Shown: positions 11,852 to 22,546 of the stretch, piece by piece
Position numbering within the stretch: position 1 is the first letter of the stretch
Layout: the number at the start of each line of letters is the position of its first letter
From: Klenkia terrae
GTDB taxonomy: Bacteria > Actinomycetota > Actinomycetes > Mycobacteriales > Geodermatophilaceae
Direction of reading: 5' to 3'
NCBI RefSeq assembly: GCF_900491935.1
Contig: NZ_UEXK01000004.1
Coordinates: 3,463,492 to 3,527,491 of the forward strand
Length of the DNA stretch: 64,000 bases
Notes under the pieces: generated by a model
What the model saw: only the letters and a program-made list of their open reading frames with translations
What the model was told of the DNA's origin: nothing
Databases searched by the model: none
Program-made: the position numbers and the translations under genes

Positions 11852-14401
11852 GTGCGAGCTCTCCGACGACTCACCGTCCGCGCAGCGCTCCCCGAGGCGC
11901 TGCTCCCTCTGGCCCCGCTGGTCATGAACCTGCGCTGGTCCTGGCACCCCGAGACGCGCGACCTGTTCGAGGCGGTCGACCCCGACCTGTGGGTCACCTG
12001 CGGCAACGACCCGGTGCGGGTCCTGGGCGAGGTGTCCGCCGAGCGGCTGGCCGCGCTGGCCAAGGACCGCAAGTTCCTCCGCCGGCTGTCCGACGTGACC
12101 GACGACCTGCAGGAGTACCTGGACGCCCCGCACTGGTACCAGTCCCTGGGCGACGCGGCGCCGGCGAGCATCGCCTACTTCTCCGCCGAGTTCGGCATCA
12201 CCGAGGTGCTCCCGCAGTACTCGGGCGGTCTGGGCATCCTGGCCGGTGACCACCTCAAGGCGGCCTCCGACCTCGGCGTCCCGCTGATCGGCGTGGGCCT
12301 GCTCTACCGGGCCGGCTACTTCTCCCAGGGGCTGTCGGCCGACGGCTGGCAGCTCGAGCACTACCCCGCGCTGGACCCGCACGGCCTGCCGGTGAAGCTG
12401 CTGCGCGACGCCGACGGCGCCGCGGTCGTCATCGCCGTCCCGCTGCCCGAGGGCCGCACGCTGCACGCCCACGTCTGGCGGGCCCAGGTCGGCCGGGTGT
12501 CCCTGCTGCTGCTCGACAGCGACATCGAGGAGAACACCCCCGCCGAGCGCGGCGTCACCGACCGGCTCTACGGCGGCGGCGAGGACCACCGGCTGCGCCA
12601 GGAGATGCTGCTGGGCATCGGCGGCGTCCGCGCCGTCCGGGCGTACTGCGCGCTCACCGGCACCCCGCAGCCCGAGGTGTTCCACGCCAACGAGGGCCAC
12701 GCCGGGTTCCAGGGCATCGAGCGGATCCGCGAGCTCACCGAGTCCCACGGTCTGTCCTTCGCCGAGGCGCTGCAGGCGGTCCGCGGCGGCACGGTCTTCA
12801 CCACCCACACGCCCGTCCCGGCCGGCATCGACCGGTTTCCGCGGGCCCTGGTCGAGCGGTACTTCGCCGGCTTCGGCGTGGGGGTCCACGACCTGCTCCC
12901 TCTGGGCGCCGAAGAGGACCCGACCAAGTTCAACATGGCCCACCTGGGGCTGCGGCTGGGTCAGCGGGCCAACGGCGTGAGCGAGCTGCACGGGCACGTC
13001 AGCCGGGACATGTTCGGCTACCTGTGGTCGGGCTTCGACCCCGACGACGTCCCGATCTCCTCGATCACCAACGGCGTGCACGCCGCCACCTGGACCGCCC
13101 GCGAGCTCGTCGAGCTGGGCACCCAGACCTCCAGCCAGGGCGACCCGGTGGACGTCGAGGGCCCGGTCCGCTTCGACCAGGTGGACCGGATCGACAGCGG
13201 CGAGCTGTGGAGCACCCGCCGCCTGCTGCGCGGCCGGCTGGTCGAGGAGGTCCGCCGCCGGGTCCGGGAGAGCGCGCTGTCCCGCGGCGCGGCCGAGGCC
13301 GAGGTCGGCTGGACCGACTCGGTCTTCGACCCCGACGTGCTCACCATCGGCTTCGCCCGGCGGGTGCCCTCCTACAAGCGCCTGACGCTGATGCTGCGCG
13401 ACCCCGCCCGGCTCAAGGCGCTGCTGCTGGACCCCGAGCGCCCGATCCAGCTGGTCATCGCCGGCAAGAGCCACCCGGCCGACGACGGCGGCAAGCAGCT
13501 GATCCAGCAGATGGTGAAGTTCGCCGACGACCCGGAGATCAGGCACCGGATCGCCTTCCTGCCCGGCTACGACATCGGGATGGCCCGCTACCTGTACTGG
13601 GGCTGCGACGTCTGGCTGAACAACCCGCTGCGGCCGCTGGAGGCCTGCGGCACCTCGGGCATGAAGTCCGCGCTCAACGGCGGGCTGAACCTGTCCATCA
13701 AGGACGGTTGGTGGGACGAGTGGTTCGACGGCCAGAACGGCTGGGCGATCCCGACCGCCGACGGCGTCGAGGACCCCGAGCGGCGCGACGACGTCGAGGC
13801 CACCGCGATCTACGACCTGCTGGACAAGCAGGTGCTGCCGCGGTTCTACGAGACCGACCGGGACGGCGTGCCGACCCGCTGGGTCGAGATGGTCAAGCAC
13901 ACCCTCACCGAGCTCGGCCCGAAGGTGCTGGCCAGCCGGATGGTCGCCGACTACGTGGGCAAGCTGTACGTGCCGGCCGCCGGGTCCGCCCGGGCGCTGG
14001 CCGAGGGCGGCTACGAGGTCGCCCGGCAGCAGGCGGCCTGGCGGGCGCACGTGGTGAGCAACTGGGGCAGCGTCCGGGTGGCCCACGTGGAGGCCACCGG
14101 GGTGGGGGACACCCCGGAGATCGGGTCCACCATCGACCTGCGGGCCGAGGTCGAGCTGCCCGGGCTGGTCCCGGACGACGTGCAGGTGCAGGCCGCCTAC
14201 GGCCGGGTCGACGACACCGACGGGCTGCACGAGGTCACCGCGGTGGACATGGCCCACGACACCACCGAGGGTTCCCGGCACTGGTTCACCGCCACCATCT
14301 TGCTGGAGCGGACCGGCGCCTTCGGCTACACGGTGCGGGTGCTGCCGTCGTCGCCGGCGCTGGCCACCCCGGCCGAGCTGGGCGTGGTCACCAACGCCTG
14401 A
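11852..14401 (+). CDS. glgP: Alpha-glucan phosphorylase GlgP
   Basis: GlgP (849 aa) releases glucose 1-phosphate from alpha-glucan ends using phosphate. It is a GT35 enzyme of the shorter bacterial/archaeal type. The N-terminus LVMNLRWSWHPETRDLF and the internal AYFSAEFGI are hallmarks. The pyridoxal-phosphate Lys is in GTSGMKSALNGG. The GTG start follows TAGGGT by 6 nt, suggesting leaderless translation. It faces away from the glgE operon, so breakdown and synthesis share one intergenic control region. The following hairpin at 14412 separates it from the FHA gene. Confidence 0.95.
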   Translation: MRALRRLTVRAALPEALLPLAPLVMNLRWSWHPETRDLFEAVDPDLWVTCGNDPVRVLGEVSAERLAALAKDRKFLRRLSDVTDDLQEYLDAPHWYQSLGDAAPASIAYFSAEFGITEVLPQYSGGLGILAGDHLKAASDLGVPLIGVGLLYRAGYFSQGLSADGWQLEHYPALDPHGLPVKLLRDADGAAVVIAVPLPEGRTLHAHVWRAQVGRVSLLLLDSDIEENTPAERGVTDRLYGGGEDHRLRQEMLLGIGGVRAVRAYCALTGTPQPEVFHANEGHAGFQGIERIRELTESHGLSFAEALQAVRGGTVFTTHTPVPAGIDRFPRALVERYFAGFGVGVHDLLPLGAEEDPTKFNMAHLGLRLGQRANGVSELHGHVSRDMFGYLWSGFDPDDVPISSITNGVHAATWTARELVELGTQTSSQGDPVDVEGPVRFDQVDRIDSGELWSTRRLLRGRLVEEVRRRVRESALSRGAAEAEVGWTDSVFDPDVLTIGFARRVPSYKRLTLMLRDPARLKALLLDPERPIQLVIAGKSHPADDGGKQLIQQMVKFADDPEIRHRIAFLPGYDIGMARYLYWGCDVWLNNPLRPLEACGTSGMKSALNGGLNLSIKDGWWDEWFDGQNGWAIPTADGVEDPERRDDVEATAIYDLLDKQVLPRFYETDRDGVPTRWVEMVKHTLTELGPKVLASRMVADYVGKLYVPAAGSARALAEGGYEVARQQAAWRAHVVSNWGSVRVAHVEATGVGDTPEIGSTIDLRAEVELPGLVPDDVQVQAAYGRVDDTDGLHEVTAVDMAHDTTEGSRHWFTATILLERTGAFGYTVRVLPSSPALATPAELGVVTNA

Positions 14402-14411
14402 TGGTCATCCC

Positions 14412-14461
14412 GGGGCCGGTTCGTCCACCGTCGGCCGGCGGTCGATGGACGGATCGGCCCC
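14412..14461 (+). terminator. Long hairpin terminator after glgP
   Basis: GGGGCCG pairs with CGGCCCC and, inside a 3x3 internal loop, CGTCCA pairs with TGGACG (arms 14412-14427 and 14446-14461). It begins 11 nt after the glgP stop. There is no T-run. A separate 6-bp palindrome, GACCAT-GTCG-ATGGTC at 14507-14522, lies further on, about 50 nt before the next promoter. Confidence 0.6.
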
Positions 14462-14586
14462 GTGCTGACCACCGGGTGAGACTGCCGTGACTGGCGGTGA
14501 CGAAGGGACCATGTCGATGGTCACGCTCCGGCGTGGCTGACCCGCGTGGCGGCGTCGGGCGCGCCGGGCTCATTAGTGTGGCCGCC

Positions 14587-15567
14587 ATGCCCGACCGCTG
14601 TGAGGTTCTCCCCGGAGACAACGTCGTCGCCCGCCGTGCCGGTGGCCTGCTGTGGGTGGACGCCCCCGGCTCGCCGGCCCTCGTCGCGACGCTGCACGCC
14701 TGCCTCGGGGTCTCCGGCCCCGGCGCCGACCGGGTGCTCACCGCGGTCGCCGGGCAGGTGTCCGCGCTCGCCTCCGGCGGCGCCTCGTTCGCCCTGGTGC
14801 TGACCGACTCGGCCGACGGCTCCGGCGCCGGCGTGGCGCTGTGGGCCGGCAAGGGCCAACCCGCCGTGGACGGCGTCCCGGTCTCCGGTCGCCCGACCGA
14901 CGGCGGCTGCACCCTGGCCAGCGGCTTCGACCTGGGCTCCAGCCTGTACGTCGGCCCGGGCTCCTCCCCGTCGCCGGTGCCGCCGGGTGTGGCCTTCGAC
15001 CTGGTCGAGGGCACCGTCCCCGGCAGCGGGGCCACCCTGCAGCTCACCGCCGCCACGCCGGTGTCGGTCGCCGTCCCCGCGCCGCAGGCCGCGCCGGCCG
15101 CCGAGCGCTTCACCGCGAGCTCGGACGCGGGCTTCAGCGCCCCGGCCGCCGCCCCGGTCTCCGAGCCGCAGCCGGTCGCCCAGGCCGGCGCGGCCACCGC
15201 CTTCTGGGCGCCGGACCCGCCGGCCGCCCCGGTGCTGCGCTTCGACGACGGCATGGTCGTCGACGTCGACAGCGACCTGGTGCTCGGCCGCCGTCCCGGC
15301 GGCCACGAGCTGGTGACCTCCGGGACCGCCAAGCCGGTGCCGATCGCCGACACCCAGAACGTGCTGTCCTCCGCCCACGCCGCGATCCAGCGGGCCGGCC
15401 GCGAGGTCTCCCTGGTCGACCTGGGATCGCTCAACGGCACCCACGTCGCCGGCCCCGAGGCCACCGAGTGGACCCAGCTCGAGCCCGGCGTCGCGCACGC
15501 CCTGTCCGACGGCGACCGCCTGCTGCTGGGCTGGACCGTCATCACCTTCGAGCAGCCCGCCGAATAG
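14587..15567 (+). CDS. FHA-domain protein
   Basis: A 326-residue cytosolic protein with no signal or membrane segment. Residues 1-190 form a domain I do not recognise, followed by an Ala/Pro-rich linker. The C-terminal 100 residues form a forkhead-associated domain that normally binds phosphothreonine. VLGRRPGG, a Ser/His pair in LSSAHAAI and the SLNGTHV loop are visible. The last is the canonical NGT region. TAGTGT lies 7 nt before the ATG, which fits leaderless translation and fixes the start. It sits between glgP and glgX, so a Ser/Thr-kinase link to glucan metabolism is possible but only inferred from position. Confidence 0.88.
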   Translation: MPDRCEVLPGDNVVARRAGGLLWVDAPGSPALVATLHACLGVSGPGADRVLTAVAGQVSALASGGASFALVLTDSADGSGAGVALWAGKGQPAVDGVPVSGRPTDGGCTLASGFDLGSSLYVGPGSSPSPVPPGVAFDLVEGTVPGSGATLQLTAATPVSVAVPAPQAAPAAERFTASSDAGFSAPAAAPVSEPQPVAQAGAATAFWAPDPPAAPVLRFDDGMVVDVDSDLVLGRRPGGHELVTSGTAKPVPIADTQNVLSSAHAAIQRAGREVSLVDLGSLNGTHVAGPEATEWTQLEPGVAHALSDGDRLLLGWTVITFEQPAE

Positions 15568-15582
15568 CCTCACCCGTCGCCC

Positions 15583-15626
15583 GACGCCGAGGGCCCATCC
15601 CCACCCGGGGGTGGGCCCTCGACGTC
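15583..15626. terminator. Bidirectional terminator between FHA gene and glgX
   Basis: The core stem is GAGGGCCCATCCCC (15589-15602) with GGGGGTGGGCCCTC (15607-15620). It extends outward with a few more pairs across one mismatch. It lies between convergent stops at 15567 and 15629. Confidence 0.75.
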
Positions 15627-15628
15627 GA

Positions 15629-17773
<2,145 letters not shown>

Positions 17774-17841
17774 CCCCGCATCGTGCCCGACACCGGGGTG
17801 CGCGCCGCGGAGGCGGGCGCCGGGGTTGGTTGGATGGGGGT

Positions 17842-18639
17842 GTGACGAGCCCTCCGGTGGTCCAGCTCTCCGACGTCGACGTCGTACGGGGGACGACCCA
17901 CCTCCTGCGCGGGGTCGACTGGACGGTGCGGGAGGACGAGCGCTGGGTGCTGCTGGGCCCCAACGGCGCCGGCAAGACCACGCTGATGCAGCTGGCCTCG
18001 GCGCAGATGCACCCGACCCGGGGCACGGTGGAGCTGCTGGGGGAGACCCTCGGCGCCGTCGACGTCTTCGAGCTGCGCCCCCGCATCGGGCTGACCAGCG
18101 CCTCCCTCGCCCAGCGGATCGCCCCGGCCGAGCGGGTCGGCGACGTGGTCGTGTCCGCCGGCTACGCCGTGGTGGGGCGCTGGCGCGAGCGCTACGACAT
18201 CCACGACCTGACCCGCGCCGGGATGCTCATGGAGCAGTGGGGCGTCGCGCCCTATGCCAACCGGCCCTTCGGGACCCTCAGCGAGGGGGAGCGCAAGCGC
18301 ACCCAGATCGCCCGGGCGCTGATGACCGACCCCGAGCTGCTGCTGCTCGACGAGCCCGGCGCCGGCCTGGACCTGGGCGGCCGCGAGGACCTCGTCTCCC
18401 GGCTGACCGACCTGGCCCGCGACCCGAACGCCCCGGCTCAGGTGCTGGTCACCCACCACGTGGAGGAGATCCCGCCGGGCTACACCCACGCGATGCTGCT
18501 GCGCGGCGGCGAGGTGGTGGCGGCCGGCCCGGTGGACGACGTCGTCACCGCCCCGCTGCTCAGCGACACCTTCGGCCTGCCGCTGGCGCTGGGCCGGGTC
18601 CGCGGCCGCTACAGCGCCCGCCGCGCCACCGAGAGCTGA
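17842..18639 (+). CDS. ABC transporter ATP-binding protein (Rv3041c-like)
   Basis: A 265-residue stand-alone ABC ATPase. It has Walker A (GPNGAGKTT), the signature LSEGERKR, Walker B (LLLLDEP) and a switch His (VTHHVEE). There is no membrane segment and no permease gene nearby, so the partner and substrate are unknown. Orphan ATPases of this group (ModF/YlmA-like) are common. The GTG at 17842 was chosen because homology begins with PPVVQLSDVDVVRG; a TTG 12 nt earlier is the alternative. In M. tuberculosis the equivalent gene is, from memory, also near the EchA and ETF genes. It precedes echA by 50 nt. Confidence 0.9.
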   Translation: MTSPPVVQLSDVDVVRGTTHLLRGVDWTVREDERWVLLGPNGAGKTTLMQLASAQMHPTRGTVELLGETLGAVDVFELRPRIGLTSASLAQRIAPAERVGDVVVSAGYAVVGRWRERYDIHDLTRAGMLMEQWGVAPYANRPFGTLSEGERKRTQIARALMTDPELLLLDEPGAGLDLGGREDLVSRLTDLARDPNAPAQVLVTHHVEEIPPGYTHAMLLRGGEVVAAGPVDDVVTAPLLSDTFGLPLALGRVRGRYSARRATES

Positions 18640-18689
18640 CGCTGCATACGGTGGGCGGTGACGACGCCGTCCCACCGGAGGAGCACCGC

Positions 18690-19475
18690 ATGGCCGAGCC
18701 CGAGTTCGTGACGCTGCAGGTCGAGGACGGCGTGGGCACCATCCGCCTGGACCGCCCGAAGATGAACGCGATCGACGAGCAGCTGCACCGGGAGGTCCGG
18801 GCCGCGGCGCTGGAGGCCGGCAGCCGGGCAGACGTCCGGTCGGTGGTGCTCTACGGCGGCGAGCGGGTGTTCGCCGCCGGCGCCGACATCAAGGCGATGT
18901 CCCAGCTGACCGGGTCGTCGATGGTCGCCTGGGGCCGCGAGCTGACCAGCTCCTTCCGCGAGGTCGCCCGCATCCCGAAGCCGGTGGTCGCCGCGATCAC
19001 CGGGTACGCCCTGGGCGGTGGCTACGAGCTCGCCCTCTGCGCGGACTTCCGGGTGCTGGGGGAGTCGGCGAAGATCGGCCAGCCCGAGATCCTGCTGGGC
19101 GTCATCCCCGGCGCCGGCGGCACGCAGCGGCTGGCCCGGCTGGTCGGGCCGGCGAAGGCCAAGGACCTGGTGTTCACCGGCCGGCACGTGGGCGCCGAGG
19201 AGGCCCTGGACCTGGGTCTGGCCGACGCCGTCGTCCCCGACGACCAGGTCTACGCCGCCGCGGTCGCCATGGCCCGCAAGTTCGCCGCCGGCCCGCCGCT
19301 GGCGCTGGCCGCGGCCAAGCGGGCCATCGACGAGGGCCTGGACGGCACGCTGGACCACGGGCTGGCCCTGGAGTCCGAGCTGTTCGCCGGGCTGTTCGAC
19401 ACCGAGGACCAGAAGAACGGCATGGCCTCGTTCCTCGCCGACGGTCCCGGCAAGGCCACGTTCACCGGCCGATGA
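18690..19475 (+). CDS. Enoyl-CoA hydratase/isomerase family protein (EchA17-like)
   Basis: A 261-residue crotonase-fold protein, probably hydrating trans-2-enoyl-CoA in fatty acid oxidation. The oxyanion-hole segments are [10 protein letters not shown] and [12 protein letters not shown]. Both catalytic-region acids expected in true hydratases are plausible: Glu in [14 protein letters not shown] lies in the right place. The ATG has a strong GGAGGAG ribosome site. Its stop overlaps the next gene by 4 nt (ATGA). The electron transfer flavoprotein genes 1.2 kb downstream accept electrons from acyl-CoA dehydrogenases, which supports a lipid role. Exact acyl substrate is unknown. Confidence 0.9.
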   Translation: MAEPEFVTLQVEDGVGTIRLDRPKMNAIDEQLHREVRAAALEAGSRADVRSVVLYGGERVFAAGADIKAMSQLTGSSMVAWGRELTSSFREVARIPKPVVAAITGYALGGGYELALCADFRVLGESAKIGQPEILLGVIPGAGGTQRLARLVGPAKAKDLVFTGRHVGAEEALDLGLADAVVPDDQVYAAAVAMARKFAAGPPLALAAAKRAIDEGLDGTLDHGLALESELFAGLFDTEDQKNGMASFLADGPGKATFTGR

Positions 19476-20569
19476 GCGACCGGCCCGCCCACCTGGACCG
19501 CTGCGACGACGTCGGGCGGGCCTGGCTGGAGCGGTCGGTCGCGCTGGTGGAGGCCGACGCCCGGCGCAGCGCCGACACCCACCTGCTGGTCTACCCCCTG
19601 CCGCCCGAGTGGGGGGTGCAGCTCTACCTCAAGGACGAGTCGACCCACCCCACCGGCAGCCTCAAGCACCGGCTGGCCCGCTCGCTGTTCCTGCACGCGC
19701 TGTGCTCGGGCTGGATCCGCGAGGGCGGCACCGTGGTCGAGGCCTCCAGCGGCTCGACGGCGGTCAGCGAGGCCTACTTCGCCCGGATGCTGGGGCTGCC
19801 CTTCGTCGCGGTCATGCCGGCCTCGACCAGCCCGGAGAAGATCGCGCTGATCGAGTTCCACGGCGGCCGCTGCCACCTGGTCGCCGACCCCGGCACCGTC
19901 TACGACGAGGCCCGCCGGATCGCCGCGGAGACCGGCGGGCACTACCTGGACCAGTTCACCCACGCCGAGCGGGCCACCGACTGGCGCGGCAACAACAACA
20001 TCGCCGAGTCGGTGTTCGAGCAGCTGTCCGCCGAGCAGAACCCGGTGCCGGAGTGGGTCGTGGTCGGCGCGGGGACCGGCGGCACCAGCGCGACCATCGG
20101 CCGCTACCTGCGCTACCGGCGGCTGCCCACCCGGCTGGCCGTCGTGGACCCCGAGGGCTCGGCGTTCTTCCCCGGCTGGCGGGACGGCGACCCCGCCGCG
20201 GTGGGCCGCCCGTCCCGCATCGAGGGCATCGGCCGACCCCGGGTCGAGCCCTCGTTCGTGCCGACCATCGTCGACCGGATGTTCTGCGTGCCCGACGCCG
20301 CCTCGCTGGCCGCGATGCGCCACCTGGAGAAGGTGACCGGCCGGCGGGCCGGCGGGTCCACGGGCACGAACCTGTGGGGGGCCTTCCAGCTGGTCGCCGA
20401 GCTGGTCGCCGCGGGCTGCTCCGGCAGCGTGGTCACGCTGCTCTGCGACGGCGGCGAGCGGTACGCCCGGACCTACTACTCCGACGACTGGGTCGCGGCC
20501 CAGGGCATGGACCTGGCACCGCACACCGAGGTGCTGGAGCACTTCGCCGTGACCGGCCGCTGGCCGTGA
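19472..20569 (+). CDS. PLP-dependent cysteine synthase-fold enzyme (Cds1-like)
   Basis: A 365-residue fold-type II pyridoxal-phosphate enzyme. The Schiff-base Lys is in HPTGSLKHR. The phosphate-binding loops are [11 protein letters not shown] and [10 protein letters not shown]. It differs from plain cysteine synthases (about 310 aa) by an N-terminal extension and inserts near [12 protein letters not shown]. It most resembles the actinobacterial group that includes the M. tuberculosis cysteine desulfhydrase Cds1, which releases sulfide from cysteine. Cysteine or cystathionine synthesis cannot be excluded. Its start overlaps the enoyl-CoA hydratase stop, so the two are translated together although no metabolic link is obvious. 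Confidence 0.85.
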   Translation: MSDRPAHLDRCDDVGRAWLERSVALVEADARRSADTHLLVYPLPPEWGVQLYLKDESTHPTGSLKHRLARSLFLHALCSGWIREGGTVVEASSGSTAVSEAYFARMLGLPFVAVMPASTSPEKIALIEFHGGRCHLVADPGTVYDEARRIAAETGGHYLDQFTHAERATDWRGNNNIAESVFEQLSAEQNPVPEWVVVGAGTGGTSATIGRYLRYRRLPTRLAVVDPEGSAFFPGWRDGDPAAVGRPSRIEGIGRPRVEPSFVPTIVDRMFCVPDAASLAAMRHLEKVTGRRAGGSTGTNLWGAFQLVAELVAAGCSGSVVTLLCDGGERYARTYYSDDWVAAQGMDLAPHTEVLEHFAVTGRWP

Positions 20570-20601
20570 GCGGGGTCACCGGCACCTGAGCTGCCCCCGC
20601 C

Positions 20602-20658
20602 ACGTTACCGGCGGGTAACGTCCATCATCGGAGCCAGAGCGGGCACCCGTGTGCCCGC
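20602..20658 (+). promoter_or_regulatory. etfBA promoter with palindromic operator and 5' UTR hairpin
   Basis: ACGTTACCGGCGGGTAACGT (20602-20621) is a perfect 8-bp inverted repeat around GGCG. Its right arm contains TAACGT, a good -10 box. A repressor bound there would block RNA polymerase. The site looks like a TetR-family operator, and such regulators control fatty acid genes in actinobacteria. A second hairpin, GCGGGCAC-CCGT-GTGCCCGC (20639-20658), would lie in the 5' UTR, 20 nt before the ribosome site. Confidence 0.6.
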
Positions 20659-20687
20659 GCCACCCCGAACGCCCCCGCGGAGGTGCG

Positions 20688-21467
20688 ATGAACATCGTCG
20701 TTCTTGTGAAGCAGGTCCCCGACTCCGGCAGCGAGCGCTCGCTGGACAGCTCGGACAACACCGTCGCGCGCGCGAGCGCGGACAACGTGATCAACGAGAT
20801 GGACGAGTACGCCATCGAGGAAGCGCTCACGGTCAAGGAGTCCCAGGGCGGCGAGGTCACCGTGCTGACCGTCGGCCCGGCCGGTGCGACCGACGCGATC
20901 CGCAAGGCGCTGTCGATGGGTGCCGACAAGGCGGTGCACGTCACCGACGACGCCATCCACGGCTCGTGCGCCATCCAGACCTCGGCGGTCATCGCCGCGG
21001 CGCTGTCCCAGCTGGAGTACGACCTGGTGATCTGCGGTGCGGAGTCCACCGACGGCCAGGTCTCGGTCATGCCCGCGCTGCTGAGCGAGCGGCTGGGCAT
21101 CCCGCACCTGTCCGGTGCCCGCAAGCTCACCGTGGACGGCTCGACGCTGAAGGTCGAGCGGCAGACCGACGGCGGGTTCTGGGCCCTGGAGGCGCAGACC
21201 CCGGCGATCGTGAGCACCTGGGACACCATCAACGAGCCCCGCTACCCCTCGTTCAAGGGGATCATGGCGGCGAAGAAGAAGCCCGTGTCGACGGTCTCGC
21301 TGGCCGACATCGGCGTGGACGCCTCCGCCGTGGGCCTCGCGTCCGCGACCAGCCAGGTGCTGGACTTCGCCGGCCGCCCGCCCAAGGGCGAGGGCGTGAA
21401 GGTGACCGACGAGGGCGACGGCGCCGACAAGCTCGTGGGCTACCTGGCCGCCCAGAAGATCGTCTGA
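20688..21467 (+). CDS. etfB: Electron transfer flavoprotein subunit beta (EtfB/FixA)
   Basis: EtfB (259 aa) pairs with EtfA to move electrons from acyl-CoA dehydrogenases to the quinone pool. The N-terminus MNIVVLVKQVPD is diagnostic. The AMP-binding segment includes ICGAESTDGQVSVMPALLSERL, and the family motif VEVRQTDGG-like VERQTDGGFWALEAQTPAIVST follows in order (cited in parts). Length is normal. The ATG at 20688 has GGAGG five nt upstream. It is followed by etfA after 28 nt. The palindrome at 20602 suggests control by a dedicated repressor. Confidence 0.96.
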   Translation: MNIVVLVKQVPDSGSERSLDSSDNTVARASADNVINEMDEYAIEEALTVKESQGGEVTVLTVGPAGATDAIRKALSMGADKAVHVTDDAIHGSCAIQTSAVIAAALSQLEYDLVICGAESTDGQVSVMPALLSERLGIPHLSGARKLTVDGSTLKVERQTDGGFWALEAQTPAIVSTWDTINEPRYPSFKGIMAAKKKPVSTVSLADIGVDASAVGLASATSQVLDFAGRPPKGEGVKVTDEGDGADKLVGYLAAQKIV

Positions 21468-21495
21468 CCCGGTAGCTCGAGGAAGAGAGACAGTC

Positions 21496-22458
21496 ATGGC
21501 TGAAGTTCTGGTTCTGGTCGAGGTCGCCCCCGACGGCTCCGGTGTCCGCAAGACCACGCTCGAGGCGCTCACCGCCGCCCGCGCGCTCGGTGAGCCCTCG
21601 GCCGTCGTGCTGGGTGCCCCGGGCACCGCGGCGTCGGTGAAGGGCGCCCTCGCCGAGTACGGCGCCGCCAAGGTGTACGTCGGGGAGTCCGAGGACATCG
21701 ACGCCTACCTGGTGGCCCCCAAGGCCGAGGTGCTCGCGCAGCTCGTCGCCGAGAAGTCCCCGGCCGCCGTGGTCATCCCCTCCACCCCGGAGGGCAAGGA
21801 GATCGCCGGCCGCCTGGCGATCAAGACGGGGTCGGGGTTCCTGACCGACGTCACCGACATCGCCGCCGACGGCACCGCCACCCAGGTGGCCTTCGCCGGC
21901 GGCACGATCGTGCACTCCAAGGTCACCACCGGCACCCCGATCTACACCCTGCGCGGCAACTCGGTCACCCCCGAGCCCGCCCCGGGCGCGGCTGCCGAGG
22001 AGCAGGTCGCGGTGTCGATCTCCGACGCCGCCAAGCAGACCCGGGTGACCGACCGGGTGGTGGAGCAGAAGTCCGACCGGCCCGAGCTCACCGAGGCCGC
22101 GATCATCGTCTCCGGTGGCCGCGGCGTGGCCTCGGCGGAGAACTTCTCCGTCATCGAGGGCCTCGCCGACTCCCTCGGGGCGGCCGTGGGTGCCTCGCGC
22201 GCCGCGGTGGATTCGGGCTTCTACCCGCACTCCTTCCAGGTCGGGCAGACCGGCAAGACGGTGTCCCCGCAGCTGTACATCGCCGTGGGCATCTCCGGGG
22301 CTATCCAGCACCGGGCCGGCATGCAGACCTCGAAGACCATCGTCGCGGTCAACAAGGACCCCGAGGCGCCGATCTTCGAGCTCGCCGACTTCGGCGTCGT
22401 GGGCGACCTGAACACCGTCGTCCCCGCGGCGACGCAGCAGATCACCGCCCGCAAGTAG
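21496..22458 (+). CDS. etfA: Electron transfer flavoprotein subunit alpha (EtfA/FixB)
   Basis: EtfA (320 aa) carries the FAD of the ETF heterodimer. The C-terminal FAD domain shows [36 protein letters not shown] and [12 protein letters not shown], then [15 protein letters not shown]. All are canonical. The N-terminal domain begins [10 protein letters not shown]. The ribosome site GGAAGAGAG lies 6-7 nt before the ATG. It is co-transcribed with etfB and ends at the hairpin terminator at 22472. Confidence 0.96.
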   Translation: MAEVLVLVEVAPDGSGVRKTTLEALTAARALGEPSAVVLGAPGTAASVKGALAEYGAAKVYVGESEDIDAYLVAPKAEVLAQLVAEKSPAAVVIPSTPEGKEIAGRLAIKTGSGFLTDVTDIAADGTATQVAFAGGTIVHSKVTTGTPIYTLRGNSVTPEPAPGAAAEEQVAVSISDAAKQTRVTDRVVEQKSDRPELTEAAIIVSGGRGVASAENFSVIEGLADSLGAAVGASRAAVDSGFYPHSFQVGQTGKTVSPQLYIAVGISGAIQHRAGMQTSKTIVAVNKDPEAPIFELADFGVVGDLNTVVPAATQQITARK

Positions 22459-22471
22459 CACCGCACCGCCC

Positions 22472-22509
22472 CGACGAGCGCCGGTCCCCACGGGGGTCGG
22501 CGCTCGTCG
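22472..22509 (+). terminator. Terminator of etfBA
   Basis: CGACGAGCGCCG pairs with CGGCGCTCGTCG, and an inner CCCC/GGGG helix extends it. It starts 13 nt after the etfA stop. It has no T-run. Confidence 0.75.
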
Positions 22510-22546
22510 CGCGTGCGGGGACGGGGCGGGCGCGTGAGGATGGGTC

